Shown here piece after piece: positions 1 to 7,892 of a DNA stretch of 20,655 nucleotides (position 1 is its first letter; each line of letters begins with the position of its first letter). The stretch covers positions 1 through 20,655 of the forward strand of contig JBBTRD010000005.1 in NCBI GenBank assembly GCA_038065335.1. The letters are read 5' to 3'. The position numbers and the translations under genes are program-made. The stretch comes from 2-01-FULL-41-21 sp038065335 (GTDB lineage Bacteria; Patescibacteriota; Minisyncoccia; 2-02-FULL-40-12; GWA2-44-9). Below the pieces are notes generated by a model, which ran no database searches, was not told the DNA's origin, and worked only from the letters and a program-made list of their open reading frames with translations.

Positions 1-582
1 TATCAAAGTATCATGGCCGGCGCCGGTCTTAATTTAAAAGCTCTTGAATTGGAAAATTCCGCTCTTATCCGAGCTCTATTGGGTAATGATCTTGCCCCGA
101 CCGCGATTGTAAATATTGGCGGACGCAGTACTTCAATTGTTGTTGTTAGTAAGGGTTACGAACGTCTTTCGCATAATTATGAAGTAGGCGGGTTTGAAAT
201 TACCAAGAGTATTTCTCGCTCCTTGAATATTAGTCTTGAAAAAGCCGACGAACTCAAAAAGCGACTAGGGATGAACCAAACCGACGAAAATATCATTAAC
301 GAAGCCATGAGCGCGCTCGTGGATATGATGGCCTTTGAGACCAAGAAAACCATGAACTCATTTGAGAATACCCGAAACGAAAAAGTGGCCCGCGTCTTAT
401 TGGTTGGGGGCATGATTAATATGCCCAACTTTTTAAATTATTTCAAACAGAAACTAGGTCAAGAAGTATTCGCCGGCAACGCTTTTGCCCGCATCGTGTA
501 TCCGCCAGCTCTCGCCCCCGCAATTGGAGAACTAGCCAGTACCTTTGCCGTCGCCGCCGGACTGGCCATGCGAGATATATAG
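1..582 (+). CDS. pilM: PilM-like type IV pilus assembly ATPase (5' end outside window)
   Basis: C-terminal part of PilM, the actin-like (FtsA fold) cytoplasmic protein that binds the PilN N-terminus in the type IV pilus inner-membrane platform. The frame is open from base 1 (YQSI before the first Met), so the ATG at 13 is internal and the real start lies upstream. Visible family features are the nucleotide-binding segment TAIVNIGGRSTSIVVV, where actin-fold proteins have a DIG-type phosphate loop, and the adenosine-type motif VARVLLVGGMINMPNF. The C-terminal PALAPAIGELASTFAVAAGLAMRDI is typical of PilM ends. It is followed by pilN, pilO and a PilP-position gene on the same strand, the standard order. 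High confidence in the family; start unknown. Confidence 0.9.
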   Translation, partial: YQSIMAGAGLNLKALELENSALIRALLGNDLAPTAIVNIGGRSTSIVVVSKGYERLSHNYEVGGFEITKSISRSLNISLEKADELKKRLGMNQTDENIINEAMSALVDMMAFETKKTMNSFENTRNEKVARVLLVGGMINMPNFLNYFKQKLGQEVFAGNAFARIVYPPALAPAIGELASTFAVAAGLAMRDI

Positions 583-671
583 GAAACATCCCTCCAGAGG
601 CGGGTGACATGCTTGTCATGTTGATAAGAGAAGACGCAAAAGTAAAATAGTGGGATATAATAATAAAGAAG
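583..671 (+). promoter_or_regulatory. pilM-pilN spacer with a -10 box close to the pilN start
   Basis: Ends with a perfect -10 hexamer TATAAT (656-661) only 10 bases before the pilN ATG at 672. A transcript starting from it would have almost no 5' UTR. No convincing -35 box lies 16-18 bases upstream. A short imperfect palindrome (gacatg/catgtt) lies at 606-622. Promoter function is inference. Confidence 0.3.
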
Positions 672-1235
672 ATGGCTGATAAAGGCGGGCTACAACTACT
701 TCCGGAAAATAGAAAAAGGATTGACATTAAGACTCCGGGAGAAAATAAACTAATCTACGCGGGCGTAAGCCTTGTTGGATTGGTGTTAGCGGCAATGGGG
801 GGATTATGGCTGTATGGCAACAATCTTGCAACCAAAATTACGGATAACGACAAAGAAATCGCGGCCCTAGAAGAACAGCGCGGCAAACTAAAAGAGACTG
901 AACAGAAATTGATTATTCTTTCCAAGCAAATCAGTCTCACTAACCAGATTCTTAAAAATCACACCTATTGGTCCAAAGGACTTTCTAAAATTGAGTCCGC
1001 GCTCCAAAGCAATATTCAATTTAAGTCGTTCTCGGCAATTTTAAGCGAAGAAAGTTTCCGGATCCAAGCCTTAAGCGATAACTACACCACGATTGCCAAG
1101 CAATTGGCCGCTTTTATCGCTGATGACTCAATTAAAGATATCAGCTTGGATAATGTTAACGCCCTCACTTCGGGCAAGCTTGATTTCAACGCCAAAATTA
1201 AATTCGATAAAATTAAATTTCTGCAGAACCAATGA
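672..1235 (+). CDS. pilN: PilN-like type IV pilus inner-membrane assembly protein
   Basis: 187-residue bitopic membrane protein with PilN architecture. A short cytoplasmic N-terminus carries LQLLPENRKR, similar to the conserved NLLP-type motif that PilM binds. One transmembrane helix follows (about 27-48), then a charged heptad-like coiled coil (about 53-85) and a small alpha/beta domain. PilN pairs with PilO through the coiled coil and ferredoxin-like domains to link the PilM/PilC motor to the pilus machinery. The start ATG has only a weak AAGAAG upstream. Family assignment rests on architecture and position between pilM and pilO; sequence conservation in PilN is low. Confidence 0.8.
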   Translation: MADKGGLQLLPENRKRIDIKTPGENKLIYAGVSLVGLVLAAMGGLWLYGNNLATKITDNDKEIAALEEQRGKLKETEQKLIILSKQISLTNQILKNHTYWSKGLSKIESALQSNIQFKSFSAILSEESFRIQALSDNYTTIAKQLAAFIADDSIKDISLDNVNALTSGKLDFNAKIKFDKIKFLQNQ

Positions 1236-1236
1236 A

Positions 1237-1342
1237 TCCCGTACGAAATGCCACTAACATGTTAATGACAATTATCAATAAAATAAGTGCTAACAGTCTA
1301 CCGCCCAGGAATGGTGGACGGATTGTAGCATTTCCAACGGGA
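1237..1342 (+). repeat. TCCCGT-type inverted-repeat element, copy 1 (pilN-pilO spacer)
   Basis: Fills the pilN-pilO gap. The left arm TCCCGTACGAAATGC (1237-1251) begins one base after the pilN stop; the right arm GCATTTCCAACGGGA (1328-1342) ends on the A of the pilO ATG. The arms match at 13 of 15 positions as inverted repeats. Similar elements of nearly the same length lie at 5118-5226 and 9632-9740. This copy is the most divergent inside. Confidence 0.6.
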
Positions 1343-1872
1343 TGAATTTATCCCGCACTTACGTTGGAGCGTTCCTTGTCGCGATAGCCGGAATCATTTT
1401 CTGGATATTGTTAATGCCAACTTATGACAACGTGATGGCCCAGCGCGAAGCCATTGCCCAACGAACCGATATTATTAAAACCAAGAGCGACATTATCGCC
1501 AACATTAATGCCCTAACCAAAGAATATGCCGATCGGTCGGTGGATATCGCCCGTTTTGCGTTAATGGTTCCAGCCGCAAAAAGCGCTCCGGAGCTTGTTT
1601 CCTCAATTGAAGCCCTGGCCACTCAAAATGGCCTTCAACTCAAAACAATTTCCTTAAGCGGAAACATCAACCAAGATACCAATCCCTACCAAGAACAATC
1701 AATCAGCCTCGAACTTAGCGGCGGCTACTTAGCCTTCAAATCTTTTTTAATGGCTCTCGAGAGAAATATCCGCCTTATTGACGTTTCGTCCATTGACGCC
1801 AGTCCGACTTCTGATAATTCTCCCATTATTAGTTTTCGGATCAAAGGTAATGCCTATTATTTAAAACAATGA
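1342..1872 (+). CDS. pilO: PilO-like type IV pilus inner-membrane assembly protein
   Basis: 176 residues: one N-terminal transmembrane helix (about 7-27), a coiled-coil stretch (about 30-70), then a periplasmic or extracytoplasmic domain (GLQLKTISLSG through FRIKGNAYYLKQ) with the alternating pattern of the PilO ferredoxin-like fold. It is expected to heterodimerise with PilN. The ATG immediately follows the right arm ACGGG of an inverted-repeat element, so the ribosome-binding context is part of that element and no Shine-Dalgarno site is seen. The stop overlaps the next start (ATGA at 1869-1872), which implies translational coupling. Assignment by architecture and order. Confidence 0.8.
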   Translation: MNLSRTYVGAFLVAIAGIIFWILLMPTYDNVMAQREAIAQRTDIIKTKSDIIANINALTKEYADRSVDIARFALMVPAAKSAPELVSSIEALATQNGLQLKTISLSGNINQDTNPYQEQSISLELSGGYLAFKSFLMALERNIRLIDVSSIDASPTSDNSPIISFRIKGNAYYLKQ

Positions 1873-2144
1873 CCTCCGCGCAAACTTCTTCAAAACTCTA
1901 TATCGCGCTTATTGTCCTCATCGGCTTGGTGGGCGGATATATCATGTATAGCCAGTGGATCCAACCGGCTGAAATTCCAGTTCCGCCGCCGGCTATCAGC
2001 ACACAGGATAGTCCCACGACTCTTAAAAATATTAAAATAGACTTTAAGGTTTTAGACGATTCCGTTTACAAAGCCCTCATCACTTCGGGTGAGTCACCCG
2101 TCAACCCCGGCGCAACCGGCAAAAAAGACATTTTTGCACCATAA
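1869..2144 (+). CDS. Short single-pass membrane protein at the PilP position
   Basis: 91 residues with one transmembrane helix (about 10-27), a proline-rich linker (PAEIPVPPPAIS) and a C-terminal GKKDIFAP. This resembles the G-[RK]-x-[ND]-[PI]-F-x-P tail found in PilP and related pilus or secretion connector proteins. It overlaps pilO by 4 bases and precedes pilB. Full PilP proteins are about 170 residues and carry a lipobox; this protein has neither the length nor a lipobox cysteine. It is therefore called PilP-like by position only. A monoderm-like cell with no outer-membrane secretin would not need the full PilP connector (inference). Confidence 0.6.
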   Translation: MTSAQTSSKLYIALIVLIGLVGGYIMYSQWIQPAEIPVPPPAISTQDSPTTLKNIKIDFKVLDDSVYKALITSGESPVNPGATGKKDIFAP

Positions 2145-2223
2145 ATATCTAAAATTTTAAAACTAAAATCTAAAATATTTCAGAAGGATTTTATTTTTTA
2201 GTTTTTAGTTTTTACATATCTCC
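2145..2223 (+). repeat. A/T-rich palindromic microrepeat spacer before pilB
   Basis: Contains an aaaactaaaatctaaaat-like tract and its near-complement attttttagtttttagttt, able to form a long A:T hairpin ending just before the pilB TTG start. The same aaaacta unit recurs at 3979-4051 and at the start of the GspJ-like gene (9104-9130). Confidence 0.5.
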
Positions 2224-3978
2224 TTGCCTCAGCAAATACCGACCACCTTATTTCAAGAACTCATTAGGGCCAAGATTATCACCCCCGAACAAGGCGTTAG
2301 TATCCAAGATACGGTCAAAAAAGAGGGGGAAGATCTGGGCCAACTTTTAATTGAACAAGGGATTATTTCCGATGATGATTTGGCGGCATTTAAATCAAAG
2401 CTCTATCGGCTGCCAGTCATGCATCTGGCCGAAATTGAGTTGAGCCATGAAGCCCTCAAAGAAGTAGGCGAAAATGTTGTTACTTTTTACAAGGTTGCGC
2501 CGTTTGGCAAAGAAAATTCAGTCTTAAGGGTCGGCATTATGAATCCAGAAGACGTTGAAGCTCTGGAAGCTCTTAAATTTATTGCCGCGGATAAAGGTCT
2601 TACCCTTGAGAAATATGTCTTAACTTATAAAGATTTTGACGCGATTGTCCGAAACTACCGAACTCTTTCGGGAGAAGTCGGCAAGGCTCTGGAATCGCTC
2701 AACGAAGAATTTGATAAAAAAGTTACCGTCGCGCCCGGCCAGAGTCTGGAAGCAATTACCGCCGAAGCGCCGATCACGAAGATTGTCGCGGTCATTATCC
2801 GCCACGCCGTTGACTCACGCGCTTCGGATATTCACATTGAACCCTTTGAAGACCGCGTCCGCGTCAGATTTCGTATTGATGGTGTTTTGGTAATTGCCCT
2901 CACCCTGCCCAAAAACTTAGACGCGGCGGTAGTCACGCGCATCAAGATTCTTTCAGACTTGAAAATCGATGAGACCCGTCTCGCCCAAGACGGCCGTTTC
3001 TCAACTCGACTTAATGACCGCAAGATTGATTTTCGTGTTTCGACTTTCCCCACCAAAAATGGCGAAAAGATTGTCATGCGCATCTTGGACCCGCTTTCGG
3101 GCTCGATTGATTTGCCCGATTTGGGTCTTGACGGCCGTTCCTTGGAAGTCGTTGTCCGAGCCATGGCTAAACCTTTCGGCTCAATTCTTATCACCGGTCC
3201 GACCGGTTCCGGTAAATCAACCACTCTCGCCGGCATGCTTAAGCGTATCAATACTGACGATTTAAACATTGTTACCCTTGAAGACCCGATTGAATATTAC
3301 GTCGATGGCGTGAATCAATCCCAAATCCATGAAGAAATCGGCTACACCTTCGCTTCGGGATTGCGCCATATTCTTCGTCAAGACCCGGATGTGATTATGG
3401 TGGGAGAGATTCGAGACCGCGAAACGGCCTCTTTAGCCACCCAAGCCGCCTTGACCGGTCATATTGTCCTCTCTACCTTGCACACGAACGACGCAGTCGG
3501 TGTTGTTCCTCGCTTGATTGATATGGGCGTCGAAAAATATCTCATTCCTTCAACCCTTAACGTGGCCGCCGCTCAACGCTTGTTGCGCCGTTTGTGCGCT
3601 GATTGCAAACTAAAGGTCAAGGCCAATCCGGCCGAGACAGTGATTATTGAAAACGCCCTAAAAGACATGCCCGCTTCCTACCAAAAAGAATTATTATCTA
3701 AAAATGGTTATGAAATATATAAACCCAACCTCGAAAATCCTTGCAAGGTTTGCGGGGGCAAGGCCTTCAAGGGTCGGCTGGGTATTTTTGAAATGCTCGA
3801 AATGACGGCGGAATTTGAAAAGATAATTCTAGGAAATATTTCTGAAGCTGATATGCGCGCCGAGGCAAAACGCCAAGAAATGATTACCATGTTCCAAGAT
3901 GGAATTTTAAAAGTATTGAAGGGTGTAGTATCATTGGAGGAACTGCTAGAGGTTGCCCAAGCCGGAGAGAGCGCCTAA
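2224..3978 (+). CDS. pilB: PilB type IV pilus extension ATPase
   Basis: 584-residue hexameric secretion ATPase that powers pilin polymerisation. Residues 1-150 form the MshEN/T2SSE N-terminal domain. Walker A is GPTGSGKST (325-333), Walker B is DVIMVGEIRD with its catalytic Glu (389-398), and STLHTNDA is the His-box. The zinc-binding C-domain cysteines are C458/C461 and C507/C510. The start must be TTG at 2224: an in-frame TAG lies at 2206-2208, and the first ATG would remove the conserved N-terminal residues LFQELIRAKIITPEQG. The upstream spacer is an A/T palindrome with no Shine-Dalgarno site. All catalytic motifs are intact. Confidence 0.97.
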   Translation: MPQQIPTTLFQELIRAKIITPEQGVSIQDTVKKEGEDLGQLLIEQGIISDDDLAAFKSKLYRLPVMHLAEIELSHEALKEVGENVVTFYKVAPFGKENSVLRVGIMNPEDVEALEALKFIAADKGLTLEKYVLTYKDFDAIVRNYRTLSGEVGKALESLNEEFDKKVTVAPGQSLEAITAEAPITKIVAVIIRHAVDSRASDIHIEPFEDRVRVRFRIDGVLVIALTLPKNLDAAVVTRIKILSDLKIDETRLAQDGRFSTRLNDRKIDFRVSTFPTKNGEKIVMRILDPLSGSIDLPDLGLDGRSLEVVVRAMAKPFGSILITGPTGSGKSTTLAGMLKRINTDDLNIVTLEDPIEYYVDGVNQSQIHEEIGYTFASGLRHILRQDPDVIMVGEIRDRETASLATQAALTGHIVLSTLHTNDAVGVVPRLIDMGVEKYLIPSTLNVAAAQRLLRRLCADCKLKVKANPAETVIIENALKDMPASYQKELLSKNGYEIYKPNLENPCKVCGGKAFKGRLGIFEMLEMTAEFEKIILGNISEADMRAEAKRQEMITMFQDGILKVLKGVVSLEELLEVAQAGESA

Positions 3979-4051
3979 TAAAATAAAATTTAAAAAATAA
4001 AAACTAAAAACTGACTGAATTTTTTACATTTTAGATTTTATCTTTAATATT
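3979..4051 (+). repeat. A/T-rich palindromic microrepeat spacer before pilT
   Basis: Composed almost wholly of aaaaactaaaaactg-type repeats followed by a T-rich near-complement (tttttacattttagatttta). It mirrors the spacer before pilB. It could form an A:U hairpin; no promoter consensus is evident. Confidence 0.45.
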
Positions 4052-5125
4052 ATGAGTGATCCCCAAAAATATCTTGAAGAATTAATGACGGCGGCCGCTC
4101 AAAACGGCGCTTCAGATTTGCACCTTTCGCCTTCGGTCCATCCGACTATTCGGGTCGACAGCCGCCTTGTTCCTCTCCTAAACCACGAAATTTTGAGCAC
4201 GGAAACATTAAAAGAACTAGTTTCGGCCCTTCTTGGTCCGGAACGCCTGCCTCGATTTCTGTCAAAAAAAGAATTTGATTTCTCCCTCGAAATGAACGGC
4301 AATCGATTTCGGGTCAACGCCTATCAGGCTCGCGGTTCATATGCCGCCACTCTTCGACTTATCCCAACCCAGATCAAAACCTTATCTGAACTTAATCTGC
4401 CCCCCATTCTAAATATTTTTACAAAGCTTTCACAAGGTTTCGTGCTGGTGGTTGGCCCAAACGGCCAAGGCAAATCAACCACTCTCGCCAGTCTTCTTAA
4501 TATTATCAATAAAGAACGAGGTGAAAAAATTATTACCATTGAAGATCCGGTTGAATATGTCTTCACGCCAGAAAAAAGCATCGTCGACCAACGGGAAATT
4601 GACCGGGACACCCTTTCGTTCAACAAAGCCGTTCGAGCCTCGTTTCGAGAAAATATGAATGTCATTATGCTTAGCGACATGCGAGATTATGAAACAATGA
4701 GCGCCGCGGTCACCGCCGCCGAAACCGGCCATTTGGTTTTTGCCACCCTCCACACCAACAGCGCTTCCCAAACGGTTGAACGTATTATTGGCAGCTTCCC
4801 GCCCAATCAACAATCTCAAATCCGCAATCAGCTCGCCTCGACCATTTCCGGCGTCATCTCTCAACGTCTCGTCCCTCGAATTCAAGGCGGTCTTGTGCCG
4901 GCGGTGGAAGTCATGATTGCCACTTCCGCGATTCGAACCATTATCCGAGACAATAAACCTCGCCAGCTTGACCAGACCATCGAGACTAGTCAAAATGTGG
5001 GCATGATTTCCATGGACAAATCTTTGGCTGATTTAGTCAGACGAAAAGAAATAAGCCTCGAACGTGCCGAATTTTACTCAATCAATCCGGAAGTTATGAA
5101 AAATTACAGCCATGGAATCCCGTAG
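4052..5125 (+). CDS. pilT: PilT-like type IV pilus ATPase with altered Walker B
   Basis: 357 residues, PilT length and architecture: N-terminal PAS-like domain with ASDLHLSPSVHPTIRVDSRL, Walker A GPNGQGKST (135-143), ITIEDPVEY Asp-box, His-box TLHTNSA, and the PilT-specific C-terminal motif AIRTIIRDNKPRQL (canonically AIRNLIRxxK). Walker B is unusual: NVIMLSDMRD (203-211) where PilT has DVILVGEMRD, so the catalytic Glu is Asp208, the leading Asp is Asn and the Gly is Ser. The Walker A loop is also GPNGQGKS rather than GPTGSGKS. It may be a low-activity or regulatory retraction ATPase. The stop codon (5123-5125) lies inside an inverted-repeat element. Confidence 0.88.
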   Translation: MSDPQKYLEELMTAAAQNGASDLHLSPSVHPTIRVDSRLVPLLNHEILSTETLKELVSALLGPERLPRFLSKKEFDFSLEMNGNRFRVNAYQARGSYAATLRLIPTQIKTLSELNLPPILNIFTKLSQGFVLVVGPNGQGKSTTLASLLNIINKERGEKIITIEDPVEYVFTPEKSIVDQREIDRDTLSFNKAVRASFRENMNVIMLSDMRDYETMSAAVTAAETGHLVFATLHTNSASQTVERIIGSFPPNQQSQIRNQLASTISGVISQRLVPRIQGGLVPAVEVMIATSAIRTIIRDNKPRQLDQTIETSQNVGMISMDKSLADLVRRKEISLERAEFYSINPEVMKNYSHGIP

Positions 5126-5226
5126 GAAGCCGCCCTTACGGGTTTGGAAATCAAACGTTTAATTAAGTATCGTAGCACAGGTCTCACACAAAAGTGTTTG
5201 ACCGGTTTCTACGACTTCTGACGGGA
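5118..5226 (+). repeat. TCCCGT-type inverted-repeat element, copy 2 (pilT-pilC)
   Basis: Left arm TCCCGTAGGAAG (5118-5129) contains the pilT stop TAG; right arm CTTCTGACGGGA (5215-5226) ends on the A of the pilC ATG. The arms match at 10 of 12 positions. Internal hairpins are CCCGTA/TACGGG (5119-5124/5137-5142), GTTTG/CAAAC, and TCGTAG/CTACGA. The first 25 bases closely match copy 3 (9632-): TCCCGTnnGAAG...CCCnTACGGG. Confidence 0.7.
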
Positions 5227-6428
5227 TGGAGTATAAATACCAAGCCAAAAACACCGCCGGCCAAATTGTGGAGGGGATTATAGACGCGCCCTCTCAAGAT
5301 AGCGCTATTTCAATTCTTCACAACAAACAGTTGGTCGTTTTGTCGCTTGAAATATTCAAAAAAGACGTTTTTTCTAAAGATTTAAACCAAGTCTTTTCCA
5401 GAACAACCACAAAAGATATCGTTGTCTTCACTCGTCAGCTGGCCACGCTCATTGAGGCCGATATGCCGTTGGCGGAAGGGCTGCGCACTCTGGCCCAACA
5501 ATCTGAAAAACCCGGACTCAAAAAGATCGTTCTGGATGTAGCCGCCGCGGTTGAAGGCGGTTCATCATTGTCGGCCGCGCTCAACGCCCATCCCAAAATA
5601 TTTACCACTTTTTACATTAAGTTGGTCCAATCCGGAGAAGTTTCGGGCAAACTTCAAACTTCACTGTCGTATCTCGCCGATTATCTCGAACGCAGCCAGA
5701 GTATTAATTCCAAAATCAAAGGGGCGCTAGTTTATCCAGCCTTTGTTGTTTCAGCCATGCTTATTGTGGTCTTAATTATGGGTGTCTATGTTTTGCCCCA
5801 ATTGCTTTCGATATTTAAAGATTCAGGTACCGTTGATTTGCCAATCACGACCCGAATGCTGATGGCCGGCACGGATTTTCTTAATAATTACCTCTACTAT
5901 ATCCTGGCCGTTTTAATTATCGGCGGCCTCTTAATTGTTCGATACTTGAAAACAACTTCGGGCAAGATTTGGCGAGACAATTTTCTAGTAACGATGCCCG
6001 GTCTTGGAAAAGTTGTTCAGAATCTTTACCTAGCGCGCGTGGCCGAAAGTCTTTCCACTCTCATTAAATCAGGTCTTCCGATTCTTGATGCCCTGCGCAT
6101 CGCCTCCGATCTGGTCGGTAACGAAAATTATCGGAAAATTATTCTTGCTTCCGAAGAAAATGTCCGCAACGGCGGCACTATCTCCGAAATTCTTGGCCAG
6201 TACAAAGAAATGCCTCCCTTATTCAGTTCCATGGTCGCCATTGGGGAGCGGACCGGTAAACTTGATTACATGCTTGAGCATGTCTCCAAATTTTATAAGT
6301 CTGAATCAGAAACGGCTATCGCCAGCATTACTCAACTGATTGAGCCGATCTTGGTCTTGGTCTTGGGCTTCGGCGTGGCCGTCTTAGTCTCCAGTATTTT
6401 ACTGCCAATCTATAGCATGGTTGGATAG
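5226..6428 (+). CDS. pilC: PilC/GspF type IV pilus platform protein
   Basis: 400-residue inner-membrane platform protein with two tandem T2SSF domains. The N-terminus MEYKYQAKNTAGQIVEGIIDA is the family signature. The first four-helix cytoplasmic domain contains FTRQLATLIEADMPLAEGLR. A first membrane region follows (about 163-192, AFVVSAMLIVVLIMGVYVLP), a second near 218-238, then the second domain (RVAESLSTLIKSGLPILDAL) and a C-terminal helix ending LVSSILLPIYSMVG. It couples PilB/PilT rotation to pilin insertion. Length and both domains are normal. The start codon abuts an inverted-repeat arm. Confidence 0.96.
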   Translation: MEYKYQAKNTAGQIVEGIIDAPSQDSAISILHNKQLVVLSLEIFKKDVFSKDLNQVFSRTTTKDIVVFTRQLATLIEADMPLAEGLRTLAQQSEKPGLKKIVLDVAAAVEGGSSLSAALNAHPKIFTTFYIKLVQSGEVSGKLQTSLSYLADYLERSQSINSKIKGALVYPAFVVSAMLIVVLIMGVYVLPQLLSIFKDSGTVDLPITTRMLMAGTDFLNNYLYYILAVLIIGGLLIVRYLKTTSGKIWRDNFLVTMPGLGKVVQNLYLARVAESLSTLIKSGLPILDALRIASDLVGNENYRKIILASEENVRNGGTISEILGQYKEMPPLFSSMVAIGERTGKLDYMLEHVSKFYKSESETAIASITQLIEPILVLVLGFGVAVLVSSILLPIYSMVG

Positions 6429-6435
6429 GTGTTTA

Positions 6436-6463
6436 CCCCCACACTCATGCATGAGTGTGGGGG
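6436..6463. repeat. 28-bp perfect palindrome between pilC and pilin
   Basis: Arms CCCCCACACTCATG and CATGAGTGTGGGGG form an uninterrupted 14+14 perfect palindrome. It has no T-tract on either strand, so it is not a standard intrinsic terminator. It may be an mRNA-processing or stabilising hairpin separating pilC from the pilin transcript, or a protein-binding site. Confidence 0.7.
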
Positions 6464-6483
6464 CGAGAAGTGGATATCTTGGC

Positions 6484-6511
6484 TTGTATTCTTTAAAGCA
6501 TGGCCTATAAT
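6484..6511 (+). promoter_or_regulatory. Candidate promoter of the pilin gene
   Basis: -10 hexamer TATAAT (6506-6511) is perfect; a weak -35 TTGTAT (6484-6489) lies 16 bases upstream. The implied start near 6518 leaves a UTR of about 22 bases before the pilin ATG. A separate promoter suits a highly expressed major pilin bounded by its own terminator. Inference from motif matches. Confidence 0.45.
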
Positions 6512-6539
6512 GAAAGTAATAAATTAAGCTTACTCATTA

Positions 6540-7055
6540 ATGTCTATTAAAAAACATTTCCGACTCTCTCGAGGTTTTACGTTGGTTGAGTTACTGGTCG
6601 TTATCGCCATTATCGGTATTCTGGCAACTTTGCTCCTCTTGCAACTAGGCGTGGCTCGCGCTCGCGCTCGCGATGTCAAACGTATCGCCGATGTCAACCA
6701 GCTTCGGACGGCAGTTGAATTATACTTTGACGACAATGCCGCCCACTACCCAACCGCCATTACTATCGCGAACTTGGGTAAATACTTAACCGCAAATGCC
6801 GTACCCGTTGACCCGATCACTGCTGCCGCTTACTTTTATGCGTACAATCCAGCCACCAACCCAAGTCAATTCCAAGTCTATACCGAACTTGAACAAAAAA
6901 GCGCTTCCGCCCTTTCCGCCGATGCCGATATCAATTCGAGCGCTTGGGCTGGAGGAAACACAATAGATGCTAGCTTGGCGGCATCGGAAGCCTGCACCGC
7001 CGCATATGCCGCCGGAACGGCTCGAGATTGTATCTACGATCAGGGACAAAAATAA
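6540..7055 (+). CDS. Type IV pilin (likely major pilin)
   Basis: 171-residue prepilin with a 12-residue basic leader ending in RG, cleaved before F13, followed by the classic class III segment FTLVELLVVIAIIGILATLL with Glu at +5 (E17). The globular domain contains VNQLRTAVELYFDDNAAHYPTA, a pattern common in pilin/pseudopilin alpha1C regions. Cysteines C152 and C164 near the C-terminus could form a D-region disulfide loop. It has its own candidate promoter and a strong terminator, which suggests the main fibre subunit. A small GCTCGC tandem encodes VARARARD. The gene symbol is left blank because CPR pilins are not clear orthologs of PilA. Confidence 0.92.
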   Translation: MSIKKHFRLSRGFTLVELLVVIAIIGILATLLLLQLGVARARARDVKRIADVNQLRTAVELYFDDNAAHYPTAITIANLGKYLTANAVPVDPITAAAYFYAYNPATNPSQFQVYTELEQKSASALSADADINSSAWAGGNTIDASLAASEACTAAYAAGTARDCIYDQGQK

Positions 7056-7065
7056 ACCTATCTCT

Positions 7066-7107
7066 GAAATTAAAATATCCCCGCCATGGCGGGGATATTT
7101 TAATTTC
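7066..7107. terminator. Bidirectional-type terminator after pilin
   Basis: Perfect 42-bp palindrome (arms of 21 bases). The core CCCCGCCATGGCGGGG is flanked by A/T-rich arms that provide a U-rich 3' side on both strands. It lies 10 bases after the pilin stop, the layout of a strong rho-independent terminator. Confidence 0.85.
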
Positions 7108-7127
7108 TCATTCCAACCAAATACCAC

Positions 7128-7133
7128 TATACT
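7128..7133 (+). promoter_or_regulatory. Possible -10 box at the pilD start
   Basis: TATACT lies six bases before the pilD ATG (7140), so initiation would give a leaderless mRNA. It follows a terminator, so pilD needs its own promoter or read-through. No clear -35 box. A GGAG is only three bases from the ATG, too close for normal Shine-Dalgarno spacing. Confidence 0.3.
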
Positions 7134-7139
7134 GGAGCT

Positions 7140-7892
7140 ATGCCAATCATTCTCGTATTTGTCTTTATTTTGGGAACTATTTACGGCAGTTTTTTAAATG
7201 TTCTTTTGTGGCGATTGCCCGAAGGCCAGAGGATTGACGGCCGGTCTTATTGCCGAAGTTGTCGCCGTCAATTGGTCTGGTTTGATCTAATTCCAATTTT
7301 AAGTTTCATAATCCTTGGGAGCCGATGTCGATATTGCCATAACCGTATTCACGTTCGCTATCCAATCGTCGAAATGAGCACCGGTATCATCCTCGCTCTT
7401 TTCTTTGCCTTCCGACAACCATTATTAAATCTGGAAACAGTAATGATTGTGTTTGCGCTTCTGATTTTGGCGAGCTTGTTGTTTTTTGATTTATTCTACT
7501 TGATACTGCCTGATGTTCTCGCCCTTCCGGCTATCGCTGTTTTTGCCATTTATGACCTTGCGAAAACAGCCAATCCGCTTTCATATTTTCTAACCGCATT
7601 ACTTTCAGCGGGGTTTTTTGTTATACTTTACGCAGTCTCTCGAGGCAAAAGTCTTGGTTTTGGCGACGTAAAATTGGCTTTTCTGGTTGGTCTGATTCTT
7701 GGCTGGCCATTCGGTTTTTTTGCCATCATTGGAGGCATCTGGCTAGCAGCTATTGTCGCTGTCTTTCTGCTGATACTAAGGCAGGCCAAACTCAAAGACA
7801 AAATACCGCTGGGTTCATTTCTGGCCCTTTCCACAATTCTTTGCATAATTTTTTATCATGAATTACTTCCACTCACAACATTTTTTCGATAA
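7140..7892 (+). CDS. pilD: Prepilin peptidase/N-methyltransferase (PilD)
   Basis: 250-residue polytopic aspartic protease that cleaves the leaders of the neighbouring pilins and methylates the new N-terminus. The N-terminal GTIYGSFLNVLLWRLPEGQ is the family signature, followed by the zinc-type cysteine motif C38xxC41...C63xxC66 in the cytoplasmic loop. The catalytic aspartates fall in FFDLFYLILPD (D117 region) and in GFGD (D176). Six to eight hydrophobic segments are visible. It sits among its substrates, between the pilin and the pseudopilin genes. The 3' end overlaps the next pseudopilin ORF by 35 bases. Complete and normal in length. Confidence 0.95.
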   Translation: MPIILVFVFILGTIYGSFLNVLLWRLPEGQRIDGRSYCRSCRRQLVWFDLIPILSFIILGSRCRYCHNRIHVRYPIVEMSTGIILALFFAFRQPLLNLETVMIVFALLILASLLFFDLFYLILPDVLALPAIAVFAIYDLAKTANPLSYFLTALLSAGFFVILYAVSRGKSLGFGDVKLAFLVGLILGWPFGFFAIIGGIWLAAIVAVFLLILRQAKLKDKIPLGSFLALSTILCIIFYHELLPLTTFFR

